A stretch of 64,000 bases of DNA from Kappaphycus alvarezii (GCA_002205965.3 NADL03000748.1:2046001-2110000), one strand, 5' to 3'; shown: positions 36,500 to 48,009, numbered from the stretch's first letter. The notes: generated from the letters alone by a model not told the origin. Numbers and translations: made by a program.

Positions 36500-37229
36500 T
36501 TTGCTACATAGTGTGGGAAAAAACGAAAAAATTTAAAGCGTGGTAGGTAGGAGCGAGAAGGGAAGAGCCATTTGATTTTGACAGATGTAGTAAAACTGAG
36601 AGAGATTCATAGAGTCGGTTGATCAGTATTGCAGTTCTTAGGGCTCTGTCCATATTTCTTCAAATTTTTTGTCATATTTAGAGGCAACATATGAAACGAT
36701 CATGAAAGTTTGAAAAGCAAGGAGGTGGAATCACTAATTTAGATAATCCTTGAAAATGCGAAAAAAGCAGAGGGGTTAAAATTAATACATTAATAGAGTT
36801 TAAAGAAATCTTGAGAAAGAGGACAGAATTTTTTTTTGTTTTATGCTCAATTTGTTTACTGAATTTTAAAACATTTTGATCATTGATTTGTTTAATAATA
36901 TGCGAAGGGTTTTTTGTTTCGACAAATAGATATGACAAGACGGGTTTTGTACTGTGGAACCAAAAGGACCCACAAGGGTGGAAGAGGAGGGGTACAATGA
37001 AAAGGGCGCCCGGCTGGTCCCAGGAGAATCGCCATGAAACCATTTTGAAAACACCCTTGGTGCAAAGGGCAAACGAAGTGAAATGCAGATAAAATGTTAA
37101 CCTCGAGACAAAAAAATTGAGTGAAAGAAAAGAGAAAAATAACAGATTGTTTTGATATCCGTTCTCGTTTTGCAACATGAAACAGACCATAAATAAAAAA
37201 AAAATACTTTTGGGCCCACCGAAATTCAT

Positions 37230-38110
37230 TTCAAGAACTCAATCCCCTGCCCCCTCCCGACCGACACCGTTCATTCTGTCCATATCCGCCCTTCCCCCTT
37301 CACTTAGCCCCTCCCCCTCACCTCTCGCCATTCTTATTTTTTTCGAATCCTCTCCGTTAACCGAATCACCCCTGTCACAACATCGTCACTCTCTTCCCTC
37401 ACCGCCTCGCCCCTCAAGCCTACCTGTCCGCAACTCGTCCCTCCACCCTCTTATTCCTTCGTGCACTTTCCGTTCCCCCCCTACCGCTAGTACTTACTAT
37501 ATTCAACCACCACCAAACCTCCTCTAGGGTAATCCGTATTACCTATCATTCCCGCCACTCGGCTTCTTTCCCGCTTCGTTCGCAAACTTTTCCGTCCCTC
37601 CTCCTACCGCCACGCGCCCCCCTACTATCAAATTCCGTTCGTCTACATTCTTGAGAACATTCCCGTGCGAGCAAAACGAATTTCCCTACCGCACACCTCT
37701 ACCCCGACGTACAAATAGTTGCCTCATATCTGCCTCCCTCGCATATATTTCTCCTTGTCCTCTTCATCTCCGCGTTTAGTCATTTCGCTCCATCTTGCCA
37801 TTCATTCTTTCTCTATTTTTCACTTGCATTGAATCCTATTTGGAACCAAGGCACCGCTACGGTTGTAACTATCATCTGAACCCGGTATTTTCGCTGCCTA
37901 CATCCGTTTTTGCTGTGGCACCTGTGTTCTCACCAAAGGTTGGTCCCGTCAAGACGCTGTGGGCGTACGGCAAGCTAGTTCATCTCTCATGAGCGCCATC
38001 ACCGCGCCATCCCCACATTCTTCCATCCCTGATGCATCTGTCCTCACCCCGACTCTCTCTTTACCCCTGCAGACCCTCATCGTCTGACGCTTCTTGCTGA
38101 GTATCTTTCG
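37230..38110. other. C-rich/G-poor half of skew-switch segment A
   Basis: The plus strand is rich in C and T and poor in G; the 60 bases from 37,381 contain 31 C and 7 G. The 116-codon plus ORF (37,177-37,527) is a low-complexity Pro/Ser/Leu reading caused by this composition. Upstream at 36,660-37,200 is A/G-rich DNA whose complement gives a spurious 183-codon Phe/Leu-rich ORF. The half ends just before the ATG of the unknown ORF at 38,129 and could be its 5' leader or promoter region. Confidence 0.6.
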
Positions 38111-38128
38111 CTTCAGCCTTCCGCTGCC

Positions 38129-39117
38129 ATGCGTCACTCCCTGGCTAAGGAGGAATCGGCGTGTCGTGTTGCAACTCGTCTCGCCACACGACTCAACCGC
38201 ACTCATCAAATGGGGCTTTCTGAGAGTCCAAGCGAGACTCGTCTAGTAGAGCGTGCGCTGATCAAGTGTTCGCAGCGTGTTGCCGAGGGCAGAGATCAGG
38301 TACGGACGGCGGAGGACATCGTTAATCAACAGCGTATGATTCTAGCAATGCTGTACCCGAGGCATGCCACTTTAGATCCGGTATTGCAGGTTTTGAGTCA
38401 CTCGCGACGCCGTATGCAAACACTGAGAAGGGCGATTAGAGATCAGAGTTTGGCACTGGGCAAGTTGAATGATGCGGGGAATTTGTTGCTACTCATCGCG
38501 GATCATGTTGAACTGCTGAACTCCTGCTACGTTAATTCTTGTACATCATCAATCGCGTCGGATTGGTCTAGCGATGAGGAAGCGGTGAGGGTGGGGTGTC
38601 TAGGTAGGGGCGACGAGTTGAGGAGCATGGTGTATCTCTCGAGTGTGCCGGGAAATTATAGGATACGGTATCTGAGGAAGTGTTGGGGTTATGCGGCAGA
38701 AGCGTTAGCAGCCGCTGTCGACTTGAGTAGCTACTTATCGGTTCAGCTGGAGAGGGAGGGGAGAAGGGAGTTAGTGCCGGGAATTGACGTTCAATCTAGG
38801 CCGACTATGGGGTTGATTGAATTACCTGGCGGGTTAACCTTTATATTCCGCGGAGACATTCTTCAAAAAATGGGGCAGAGGCCAAGAGAATGAGGGAAGT
38901 TGTGCTGGGGTGGCAGAGGAAGCAGAGAAAGTTTGTCGGAAGGATAAGAAGGGACTTGAGCCGAATGCGTAAGAAGGCGACCTTGCAGGAGACGAAGTTG
39001 GGAGAACTGAGGGAGGTGCTTCTTAGTGAGGAGTTTGCGGAAGCTTACGGGCATGCAGATCCCAGAACTGAGGGGGACATTACCCATGAGACTGATTGGA
39101 AAGAGGGAAGTGAGTAG
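38129..39117 (+). CDS. Hypothetical coiled-coil-like protein, 254 + 75 codons, joined by an apparent -1 shift
   Basis: The strongest ORF of unknown function: ATG at 38,129, 254 codons, charged and helical, rich in Arg/Glu/Leu with little Pro, suggesting coiled coil. Residues about 100-140 contain QTLRRAIRDQSLALGKLND; residues 190-215 contain RIRYLRKCWGYAAEALAAAV. A second frame, open into the first through AAT GGG GCA, continues another 82 codons to TAG at 39,115-39,117 and is also basic and helical (RKQRKFVGRIRRDLSRMRKK). Frames meet at CAAAAAAT (38,864-38,871): one -1 step after CAA AAA joins them into a 329-residue product. A one-base deletion in A7 or a sequencing error would look the same. 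The ORF lies in the G-rich half of segment A. No family recognised. Confidence 0.5.
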
Positions 39118-39119
39118 AA

Positions 39120-39900
39120 TTGTTGATGCATGGTCGGAAGCGGTGAACGCTACGATTGATGAGGATATTTCTTTTTTCGGGAGTTTTAGTTGATTACTGG
39201 TGGTTGCGGGGTCCTTTGGCAGGAGAAAATGTTGAGGTAGTTGCTCGAGTGGAGGTTGGAAATTGTCTCTGATGTAGACGTTGACATATTTAGTGGAGGA
39301 GCTGAAAATGCGCCTACTGACTTTTGCAGAGTTGGGAGCCGCAGTGGTCATTGCACTGCAGCCTGCCACAGAAAAACACTACTAATCGTTCAAGAAGAGG
39401 TCTCAAGCATGGATAGTTCTGGCGAAAGTTCGGGAAATAGCGGAACAGACAGTATCTTACATAGGCAGTTACACGGTTGAAGACGTGTTGCTACATGCTT
39501 CTCAGCAGAAGACGCAGGATGATGATAGAGGCCGAGGTGCCCATTATCCGTACGTAAAGAATCTAAACCTGCGTTACGCTCGCGTGTGATCTTTGCGCGG
39601 TGATCTGTCTCCATTCTCGATGGATTGGACAATTACCGTTTGGGCATCATTGAATAGGAATGTCGTATCTTCAAACTGAGGTTGGCATTCTTTTTTCAGT
39701 TGCGCACAAGGACGCTTGAGATTAGTGTTGATAAATGAGGATCTCGATATTGCGATTTGATTCGGAGCAGTAAGCAGACAGAGTTGACTTACCAATTGGT
39801 CTGATGCAATGTAGAATTGCAAAAGTTGAAGTCGAAGAGGTATCGGAACGATGGCGCAGTTATTGAATCCGTCTGCGGGTTGGATTGACAGTTGCGTACT
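39120..39900. other. Unassigned spacer
   Basis: Short overlapping ORFs on both strands with no motif (including the 168-codon minus frame 38,863-39,369, which overlaps the better plus ORF). Confidence 0.4.
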
Positions 39901-40082
39901 GTACAGTACAGTACTTGGGACTTGTTCTGGAGGGAACGGGTCGAGTCTGTGGGGTAGTACAAAATGCTGAAACCGCTACACTCTGTGCTGTACTGTACAG
40001 TAAAACACAGTACAGTATTGTTGTACACCAAGGCACAGTAACCGTACTGTACTGTACTGTACATTACTGTACAGAGAACAGT
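39897..40082. repeat. Cluster of CTGTA/TACAG tracts
   Basis: Four tracts in under 200 bp: 39,897-39,915, 39,985-40,003, about 40,005-40,018 and 40,043-40,080, in both polarities. Lies between skew-switch segments A and B. ORFs crossing it are not genes. Confidence 0.9.
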
Positions 40083-40429
40083 ACGAGAGCAAATGAGGCC
40101 GCCTTGCATGCTATTTTTAATCATAATATCGTCAAGAGCTTGAAGGGAATTCTGTTACAGTAATACTGTACTGTGTACCCTTCAGCATAGTGTTGCTCAT
40201 GCCAAGATTGGCGAAGCCAAGCTGTGCATTGTGGCAATCAGCAATCTACGTAAACCATCAGCATGAACAGCACATCACTTGCACAAAACAAAGGCGCTGG
40301 CCGATGTACTATTTTTAAAACAAGCGTTGGAAATGCTTCATTACCAACAAAGTGCAGTGTCTTAAAATGAGCATTCAGCTTAAAAACGCCGCCGAGCGAG
40401 CGTGTAGGCAGTCGAAATGATTTACAGCT

Positions 40430-41225
40430 AGTTTGTCGTTTATTCGCAGAATTTTAATCCATATCCCATTCTTGCGTCTATTTTTTCTTGCTCGCCTTTT
40501 CCCGCCGATTAAACATTACTCCTTTGCAATTGTGTCCACTTGCCATTTGATTCCTTCCAACATTCTGCTTTGTGCATCAATGCTCCACTGCCCCGTTCAC
40601 TCGGATAAATTTCAACATTTTACAAAATGTTTTTGCTAAGCTTTTCAAACCCGATCTCATCACCGCATCATCCCCGTTTTGTCCTGTGTCTATAGACGCA
40701 ACCCCACTGTCCCGCAATCACAAATGTCCATCCTGTCCACTTTCTGGCCTCTATCAACACCTCAAACCCTCGTGCTTTTTGTAAAACTCATCACTCTTTC
40801 CCGACGCTACTCAGCCCATGTGTCCCAAGTTTTCTTAAAACCCCCTTCAATTCTCCTCTATTGCGCTATATCTACCCCCCTCTGGCACTCAGCACTCTGA
40901 CCCATCCACTCTTCGTTCATCCCAGACACTCAACACCAGTCTAAAAAAAGTGATCCTTTCCCAGCATTCTCTCCCTTTGCATTTCTAGACTGGATACATC
41001 GTTCCACACTTTTCTTGAAATATCAATCGCGTTGTTTTATCCAAATCCAACTTTCAGTCCATTCTAGCCCTGCTCTGCCGTTCCAATCGTGCATAAGAGC
41101 CAAAAAAGAGACGCACCCTACACATTCCTTCATAATATGAAATAATATTCTGTTCCATCGAAACCCAACAATCATTATCAACTTTCAACAACACGAAATC
41201 CTTAGACAACTACTATCACATAAGA
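40430..41225. other. C-rich/G-poor half of skew-switch segment B
   Basis: Same composition as 37,230-38,110 without obvious sequence identity; the 60 bases from 40,741 contain 20 C and 5 G. Short plus ORFs here are composition-driven. Confidence 0.6.
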
Positions 41226-41229
41226 TCGC

Positions 41230-42580
41230 TTGCTCTTGAGGCCGTCACCAGTCAGTGCCGCACGCAATCCGAACTTTGTAATATCACTCAAAAAATACGC
41301 CATGCCGTCAAAAAGGTCGAACATATTGATGCACGGCCGGCTGCACTTGCACTGCATAAACCTCAAAGTATCCTTTTTCAATCCCTATCAAGCCTTTCTT
41401 GAGAACAAGGGTTGGGAGTTTAGTAATAAAGTGGTTGTGGTTGCGAGACGTGGATATATTTGGCTTGCAGTTTTTCAGTGTGGTAGAATAAGGAACGTTA
41501 CTTCTTTTCAAATGAACATAGCGTGGCTACACCCTTTCGTCGAGAGGCTAGTTAACAATACTCCGGATTACGCTGGTTCCTTGAGTGGGCCGGAGCAAGG
41601 AAATTACTTCTTATTGTCACGGCTCATGCAGCGAAATTTAATCTCTTTCTGGCGATTAGCTTTTCGTCACGCTCCAAAATTCGTTTACAGCAGTGCGGTA
41701 GTTGTCAAGACCATACAGCTGCAGAGGTGTTGCAGTGTTTGATGACAACCTTTGGTTCTGCAGATGCCCGCAAGCGCAAAGTGCCCCGTACTGGTCGCAG
41801 TGCTACACAGCAATAATGTTGACGCCAATTGGTCGGGCGAGCACTGCATATCGATTTGTTAGCAATTGTGTAATCGAGCCTTTCGCTGTGGAACTCGCCA
41901 GATGAGAGTACATCGTGAAATTAATTTTTTTTTGGATTCAGGGGCATGCGATCGAAACTGTACTGCATTCATCGAATTGGACGCGAGTGTTAGACCCGTC
42001 TGAATATTTCATGGGGGGTTGTTCATTCAAACATCAGCAACTTGCTTTTACAGCTGTGGGCGAGCCATTGGACATCGGGCGTGCAATTGTTGACAGGTCG
42101 GTAGCAATGTGCAAGAGAGTCATGAAATGCATTCCGAGGTGATATGCCACTAACGAGCGTCCAGTGATGAGTGGTAAGATGGGGGAGAGTCGCGAGAATC
42201 TTATTCATACGCTGGAGGGGGAGAAGATTGGATTGTTACATGAGACACTCACAATTCCTTTTTCGCCTGCTGTCCCAACAGTTTCATTCAGAGTCTGGCG
42301 CAAGAATCGCACGAGAGAAAAAGGGGCATGAAAGGCTTTGTGGTTCAATGCGGGTATTGGGCTAAGGAGTTTCGACTTTTTTGAGCTGTTTGCAACGGCC
42401 TGAAAAGTGGATAAGGTTCTTTTCATAAGCTCGTCCAAGATTTTGGAGGGAAAGGAGGGTTGTTATTTGTTTAGTTGTTGAACTGTTGAGCTGTGATGTT
42501 AAGATGGCAGATGAAGAGATATGTGCAAATCTCTGGGCGACCAACTTGCTTTGCAAAAGTGTTGTTGCTTTACCTGTCAT
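41230..42580 (+). other. G-rich half of segment B, with unrecognised ORFs
   Basis: The 60 bases from 41,401 contain 22 G and 3 C. A 170-codon frame (41,230-41,742, starting TTG) changes character midway: its first ~35 codons are basic, then the strand turns G-rich and reads as a hydrophobic/aromatic stretch. Another frame open from 41,559 to 41,816 ends in SADARKRKVPRTGRSATQQ and contains CGSCQDHTAAEVLQCL. A 64-codon frame at 42,171-42,365 is Arg-rich. None matches a family I know; no start or splice model can be settled. Confidence 0.35.
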
Positions 42581-43070
42581 GTGTCGAGTAGCTTGAAATC
42601 GCTATCGGAATTCAGAACTGGCAGAATGTCCTCACAGCAGAGCAGAGTGTAGGACAAGATGGTCCACGGATCTAAACCGATATGTTTTTGTTAGTGTTGA
42701 AGAACTCAAACCGAAATGGTATTGGCTTAGCACACTATCTGTAGCACCAAAACGTTTTGCTCTTCAAGTGATCTTAGAAGGCCCTACCTGAATTGATGTG
42801 CTGTACAGTATAGCAACTTAGCGGCAAGTGGCAAGTGGACTGAGATTTCTTGAACCAATAGTATACCGTAGTCTACAGTACAGTTCAGTGTAGACTGGTT
42901 ACAGGAGCACTCTGAAAGGTTTGAAACTCTTCCAAAGTAAGTACAGTCAAGAAATCCCTCTTGCAAATTGTTCGCGACAATTAGTCGCCAAAAATAAATT
43001 CCCCCATTGTACAGTTGTACAATACCCCTCGGTACTACTACACATGCATCTGGCCAGTATTAAAATTTAT

Positions 43071-43108
43071 TGTACCGTGCTGTACCGTGCTGTACCGTAC
43101 TGTACAGC
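43071..43108. repeat. Pentamer-like tract with CCGTG variant units
   Basis: GTACCGTGC TGTACCGTGC TGTACCGTAC TGTACAG: a 10-bp unit (TGTACCGTGC) repeated, then grading into the standard CTGTA unit. Confidence 0.85.
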
Positions 43109-44238
43109 ATATTCCATTCGGGTACACCTCGTCAAGCAGCCTAGGATATTCCGGGCCACAACCGACCATATCTTTCAAGTACTAAATCACCCTACATTTC
43201 CCCCCTTCGAGCAGTAATCAAAGCAATACTGCAATATGAAAATATTAGAGCTGGCACTGTCGCACTGTTCCGTACTATTGGCGGCATACTGACCCCCATG
43301 GGTACCTGCCATATCGTAGGCTGGCAAATGCACAAGTGATGGACCACTAAAATGGTACTTTTACTCTAGTACAACTTGGTTACACATTATGGTTATCGTG
43401 GAAATATTGCAGAGTGCGGATGTGCTCCCATGTTTCAATGTGGGTTGCCTCGCTCGGAATTTAGGGCCAGCTCAGTCACACTTAAAGCAGCCGGAAATGC
43501 GATGGAGAGCTGCTTTAGTGGAACGCAATCACTGTTTTTGGCAATTGGCCTCCCAAGCTGATTTATGTCGAGTACCACCGCGATCCATAGATCTTGTTTT
43601 TCTTCAACGAGTGAGGGGGTGGTTTTCGGTAGATAGATCAATACATGTACATACGCATAATCTAGAGTTGAACGGGTGCGATTTAACGGCCAAATCATCC
43701 TTTCAATTTAATTAAAATTCTCCATTGAAATTGTTATCTAATATTTGTCAGTCCCTCACGATTGCTACATATTCTCAAACGGTCCATAGGCTGCAGTCTC
43801 TCACAGTACGCAGTAAGAGAAAGAAGTTTTTAGTATTCAGTATCTACCGAGGGCGGTGCCTTGACTCTAGATACTCCACTGTGCGCCTAGTACTGTACAG
43901 TGGTACTCAATGGTCTATAATCGACGAGTGGATACGGTACTGTATCTCTCCTCGTTCCTTCCACAGTCTTATCTGTAAGCCTTGTGTGAATTTGCTGTAA
44001 GAAGTGGAAGAAAATTTCATGTCTGTTTAAGCTTCTGTAATTGGGATCCGACGAAGGCCTACAGTATTCAGAGCATACTGTACTGTACAGTGAGTACCAC
44101 CATGTAGTCCTACCCCCGTACAAGTACCTTTATCTGGCACTATACGGAAGTGAGCACTAAAGAGTTCAACACATTGATACCTCTTCACTGGAAGCATTCT
44201 GTGATAATGTGAGTACGGTAGAGTGAATGTACTCTCAA

Positions 44239-44272
44239 CAGCATACTATAACTTTAACATTATAGTATGCTG
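44239..44272. repeat. 13-bp perfect inverted repeat
   Basis: CAGCATACTATAA and its exact complement with an 8-nt loop CTTTAACA. The stem is AU-rich and has no U-run after it, so it is not a convincing terminator. Confidence 0.9.
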
Positions 44273-44557
44273 AACAGGTATTGCATCTTTTAATGTTACT
44301 TGGCACCCGCTTGGATGCACTCTACTCCGAGCGGTCGTTGTTTGACTCAACTTACTCAGGTTCATTATCCGAAAACAAGTACTTAAGATACGAGCCCAAT
44401 ACTACAACTGAGTAAAAGTCTGAAAAAAAAACTACTGCTATCAATTACTTCTATTTTTTTTCATCATTGTGTTCATTCGCAAGTGCGTTTTGTCCACAGA
44501 TAAGTACTGTTACTTGACGAGAGCGCCAATTTTGTGGCAGGCGATTCTCGGTAGCAC

Positions 44558-47008
44558 TATCCCCTCGTCTGTAGGTGGTTCAGGTCTGCGAAGACCAGAA
44601 AACAAAATGAGCTCCATTAATAAAAAATGCAGATTTATTTTAAAAAGGAACTGGGCAAGACGACATTTTACCTTTAAACAACTCAAAACGTCGTTTATTT
44701 CATTACGGAGGCGTTTTGAGGGCCAATGAGCATTAAAATTGGAGCTTTGACTGCATTTTACATCTAAATACATGACACCAGAGAAAAAGTGCTAAAATTT
44801 AATTATTTTTAAGCGTTTCTAAGGCCCTGGAACGGCCTCTTCGTTCTGATGGAACTCAAGGAAACAGTTACGATTCGTTTGAAGGCACAAAAACAAACCA
44901 CAACTGCAGCACTGAAATGTACTCTTTCGCTTTCCTCCGTAAGATAAACCCTTCCGGCGGCAATTAAAACACTCCCCTCGCCTAGATTGGGGAACACGAA
45001 TTGGAATGTGTTGGTCTGCAACTGATATTTCCACAGGAATGGACCTTTTCCTGGCTGTAACATACCCCCCAGGATTCGCATTCCATTTTCCAGTCCTACG
45101 TTCAACTAAATTGGATGAACTACTGCGCAGAACTCGGTTCCCGGACGCATTACGACTTGAACCAGATCTGATGAGGCTTCAAGCCAGATCCACACTAAAC
45201 TTTCTATGGCAATTAATCCATGCAGCATCTAGCTTGGACAATAAAATGTAGCTATTTGTCACAGATGTATCCAAAAGCCAGAAAAAAAGCGGCATCCAGG
45301 TTCGACGGGATTGCAAATGTGACGTGTAGACTGACCAGAGCTGATCTGCGATATCAACACCCCCCATATTAAAATTGTAGTCGTCTACTACTTTGGGAAT
45401 GTGCAACCGCTTAGTCGTCGCAGATCCAAAAACCGCTCGCACGCGCGAACCGTTAGTCGATGTTAGCCTAGGCCGCCTACGCAAACGCTCAACAGTGTGT
45501 CCTGGTCCAACAAGATGAGCAGTTGTGAGCATCTGAACAGGGCCATTATCAACCCATGTAAGGGCCAGCACAGACCCGTCCTCACAAACCTCCGCCCCCA
45601 ATGAGTTCCAATCCAGTCTAATGTTCTTTTTTCCACGTAAAGCAAGAACCTTAGGGAATCCGGTAGCATTTGACCGTACTGTTCCAACGGCTGCAATATC
45701 TTTTTCACGGAGCAAGCGAAAGAGCTTAGGCGAAGAGAAAAGATTGTCCATGTAAACTGTGTACTGAACGGGATTAGAGCAGCCCTGAATGTAGCGAGGA
45801 AGTTCATCAGTCAAGCGAGCAACGACCGCTGAAGAGTACGGCAAGACGCCTTTGTACGCCATGCAAGCCCTCCATGGGCGTCGATTTGAATGCGGGAAGG
45901 CATAGAACATGTAGCCGGCGTCTCATAGAGCCCATATCTTGAAACCAGAGCCAATCGATTTGTTTCTTATTCTGACCTTCTCGCTTGAACGTCCATAGTT
46001 CATGACCATCATCTCATCGGCACTCAAATTGAACCCGGGAATCCAAAGCCTTTTTGATGCCCACAAAACTGCGTCAAAAAACGGCTGCACTTTGTCAAAG
46101 AAAAATGTTTTGCCGTTGTCACCGCATGGATCACAGATATGCAAATACCGCTTGATTTGCTGAAAGCGGAGCAAAGGCATGTACTTAGTTATTGCATGCG
46201 ATGGCGACTGGCTACTGGAATCCCAATAGTCTTCTACTCTTGGACATTTGTACACTCCCATGTAGATGCTAATGCCCGTAAAGCAAGCTACCTCATCTGC
46301 TGTTGTGTCCTTCCAAGGCCTTACGGTGCCAGCGAATTTGAGTCTAGCATAGTGATTTGTGTTAAAGGCTACGGTTTCCATGATGGCCGTTGAAACGATC
46401 TGTTTAAATATTCCTAGCGGGTTGAAGGTGTACCTGTTTCTGAGGACGAGAAGGTTGGGCTTTCCGGCAGCGTTGTATCTTGATGACTCAAATTCGATAG
46501 GTTGGAACTCTGGAATTGTTTGTGGGAAAGGAATTGATGACGGCCCTGCATCACTTGGTTTTGTAGCCCTTTTAGCTCTCACTCTTGCTGCTACGGCGGC
46601 TGGAAGATGGGCAATTGGTATGTCTAGATCTGTGTCAGTAGTGTCAAGGCGATCTGTTCTCACGTCTGGTTGGTCCTCAGTATCCTCGGTTGGCTTGCAC
46701 AGCTCCTCGATTCCTTGATCACACTCGATGGAATGATCGGAGTCGTAGTCCATCGAGAAGGTAGGTGGTTTTTAGCTGAAGGTCGAGTTTGTGGTTGTGG
46801 CGTGGAACGAAAGGAATCGGGGGAGGCATGTCTTGTGATGGAATAGCATTCGCCGGCGGTTGTGCCAAGATTGCAAGCATATTTGGGGTAAAAGTAATAC
46901 AAAAATACCATTTTTCATGTCAAAAACGTCTCAAAAGGACTCGTTTTTGAAATATTTGAATATCAATTTTTTCTGGACCTATACGTCCAGAATACAGACG
47001 AGGGGATA
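44558..47008 (-). mobile_element. piggyBac-family DNA transposon, nearly complete
   Basis: TATCCCCTCGTCTGTA at 44,558-44,573 is repeated as its exact complement at 46,993-47,008, enclosing 2.45 kb with one transposase on the minus strand. Just inside each end lies a small hairpin (GGTCT-GCGA-AGACC at about 44,584-44,597; CTGGAC-CTATAC-GTCCAG at about 46,973-46,990), resembling the subterminal repeats of piggyBac elements. The expected TTAA target duplication is not present at either edge (flanks differ), so the edges have mutated or the duplication was lost. Confidence 0.85.
44819..46753 (-). pseudogene. piggyBac transposase with two in-frame TGA codons
   Basis: One reading frame of 644 codons from ATG at 46,753 to TAG at 44,819, broken only by TGA at codon 277 (45,925-45,923) and codon 525 (45,181-45,179); there is no frame change. 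The N-terminal third is acidic then Arg-rich. The DDD catalytic residues are all present: Asp246 in SADEMM, Asp336 in YMDNLFSS, Asp467 in MGGVDIADQ. The C-terminus keeps the Cys/His cross-brace finger (CFNCRRKG ... FQCCSCGLFLC ... NRNCFLEFH), which binds the transposon ends. TGA 277 replaces the residue after FKIWAL, commonly Cys in relatives; TGA 525 lies in the linker before the finger. Such proteins excise and insert precisely at TTAA. It is either a recently disabled copy or, less likely, read through. ORFs starting at 45,807 and 46,139-46,718 are shadows. Confidence 0.92.
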
Positions 47009-47136
47009 CGGTAGGTAGCACTGTTCCCTACGCACTATATCGCGACCCCCCCTGTACATACTTTGACGACCACCCCTCATTGAAATAAAAATGAATTCCA
47101 CGAACAGCAAAAACTGACACGAATGTTCGGCCATAC

Positions 47137-47207
47137 ATGTACTGTATTGTACGTACTGTACATACAGAGCACAGCATTTGTGTCTTCAGTGTACTGTACT
47201 GTACAGT
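47137..47207. repeat. CTGTA/TACAG tracts
   Basis: Runs at 47,137-47,163 and 47,190-47,207, just outside the right end of the piggyBac element and ahead of the LINE fragment. Confidence 0.85.
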
Positions 47208-47307
47208 CGTGTACCAACTACCAGTATGGTTCAGGGTTTTTAACATAGTGGAAGAAGTTTAATGCATTCAGAATCTTCTGGGGACTGCGCACGTCCTAGC
47301 TATACGG

Positions 47308-47910
47308 CTAAGATCTAACCAGATGTACCTCGTCGTCCATGCGCATCGGGGCTCGGGACAGGATAGCTTGAGCAATGGATGGCCAGAGGGTGCAACTCAG
47401 TCGCTGGTAGATACGGCGGCGGATACCACCAGGTGTCGAGTGACACTTGGACGCGATCCGCGGAACTAACTCCTCGATAAACGCAATTGTATCAGGGGAA
47501 GGGGCAACCAGGGAATCAAACGTCAGAGGTCGAAGTTCGGGGTGTAAGGCACAGAAGATGGGCCAGTTGAGGGACGGGGAGGCGTCGGGCGACGTTGTGT
47601 TCCAGAGTTGTAACCTTGTCCCGGACCGCCAAATCAGCAGCGCCACCGGCAACCTGGGTCGCCTTGGTGCGAACTGCGGCCTTGAACGGTGAGACGACAG
47701 TGATGTCACAGGCAATGGGGCGCAACGTTGTTGTCTTCCGGGGTTGGGGCAGTTGTACCAGGATATCGGCGGGCCGGACCTCAGTGCTCAGGACGATGAG
47801 CGGAACCTCGTGCCGAGTATCCAGACCCGCGGCGCGGGTAACGTGTATCGCAAACGCATAACAGAGCGAGCTATGGTGGTGACGACGGCCGAAACCGGGG
47901 CAGCAGAGGT
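47308..47910 (-). pseudogene. LINE-type ORF, C-terminal fragment
   Basis: Minus strand, from about 47,905: RRHHHSSLCYAFAIHVTRAAG, then EVPLIVLSTEVRPADILVQLPQP, then RPIACDITVVSPFKAAV. This is the segment after RT in algal/protist LINE-like proteins, where RPADI(L/F)...G...D(V/I)TV(V/I)SP is the hallmark. After a frame change the frame 47,715-47,308 continues with DTIAFIEELVPRIAS...IYQRLSCTLW and stops. Same protein region as 1235-1700 but a different lineage. Plus-strand ORFs at 47,447-48,001 are shadows of it. Confidence 0.75.
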
Positions 47911-48009
47911 CGGCGGCGTAATTACAATGAGCGCATCCCTACCCGTTGCGGAATCCAAATCTAAAGAACGAACAATTGTCGGAATGCCATTGGCGGTGTA
48001 ATGCTTGAA

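Larger units (their letters stand above)
42590..44550. other. Unassigned region with CTGTA tracts and a hairpin
   Basis: Pentamer-related runs at 43,071-43,108 (variant units TGTACCG), about 43,890 and 44,077-44,091. The 108-codon ORF at 43,389-43,715 and others show no motif. Confidence 0.45.

Noticed and set aside
36678-37229. 183-codon minus-strand ORF, Phe/Leu-rich
   Set aside because: The reading comes from A/G-rich plus-strand DNA; it is low complexity, has no motif and no conserved start context.
37177-37527. 116-codon Pro/Ser-rich plus ORF
   Set aside because: Generated by a C/T-rich strand; composition alone explains it.
38863-39369. 168-codon minus ORF
   Set aside because: Antisense to the better plus-strand frame at 38,129-39,117; no motif.
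47447-48001. Plus-strand ORFs of 81-88 codons
   Set aside because: They are shadows of the minus-strand LINE fragment, which carries the recognisable motifs.
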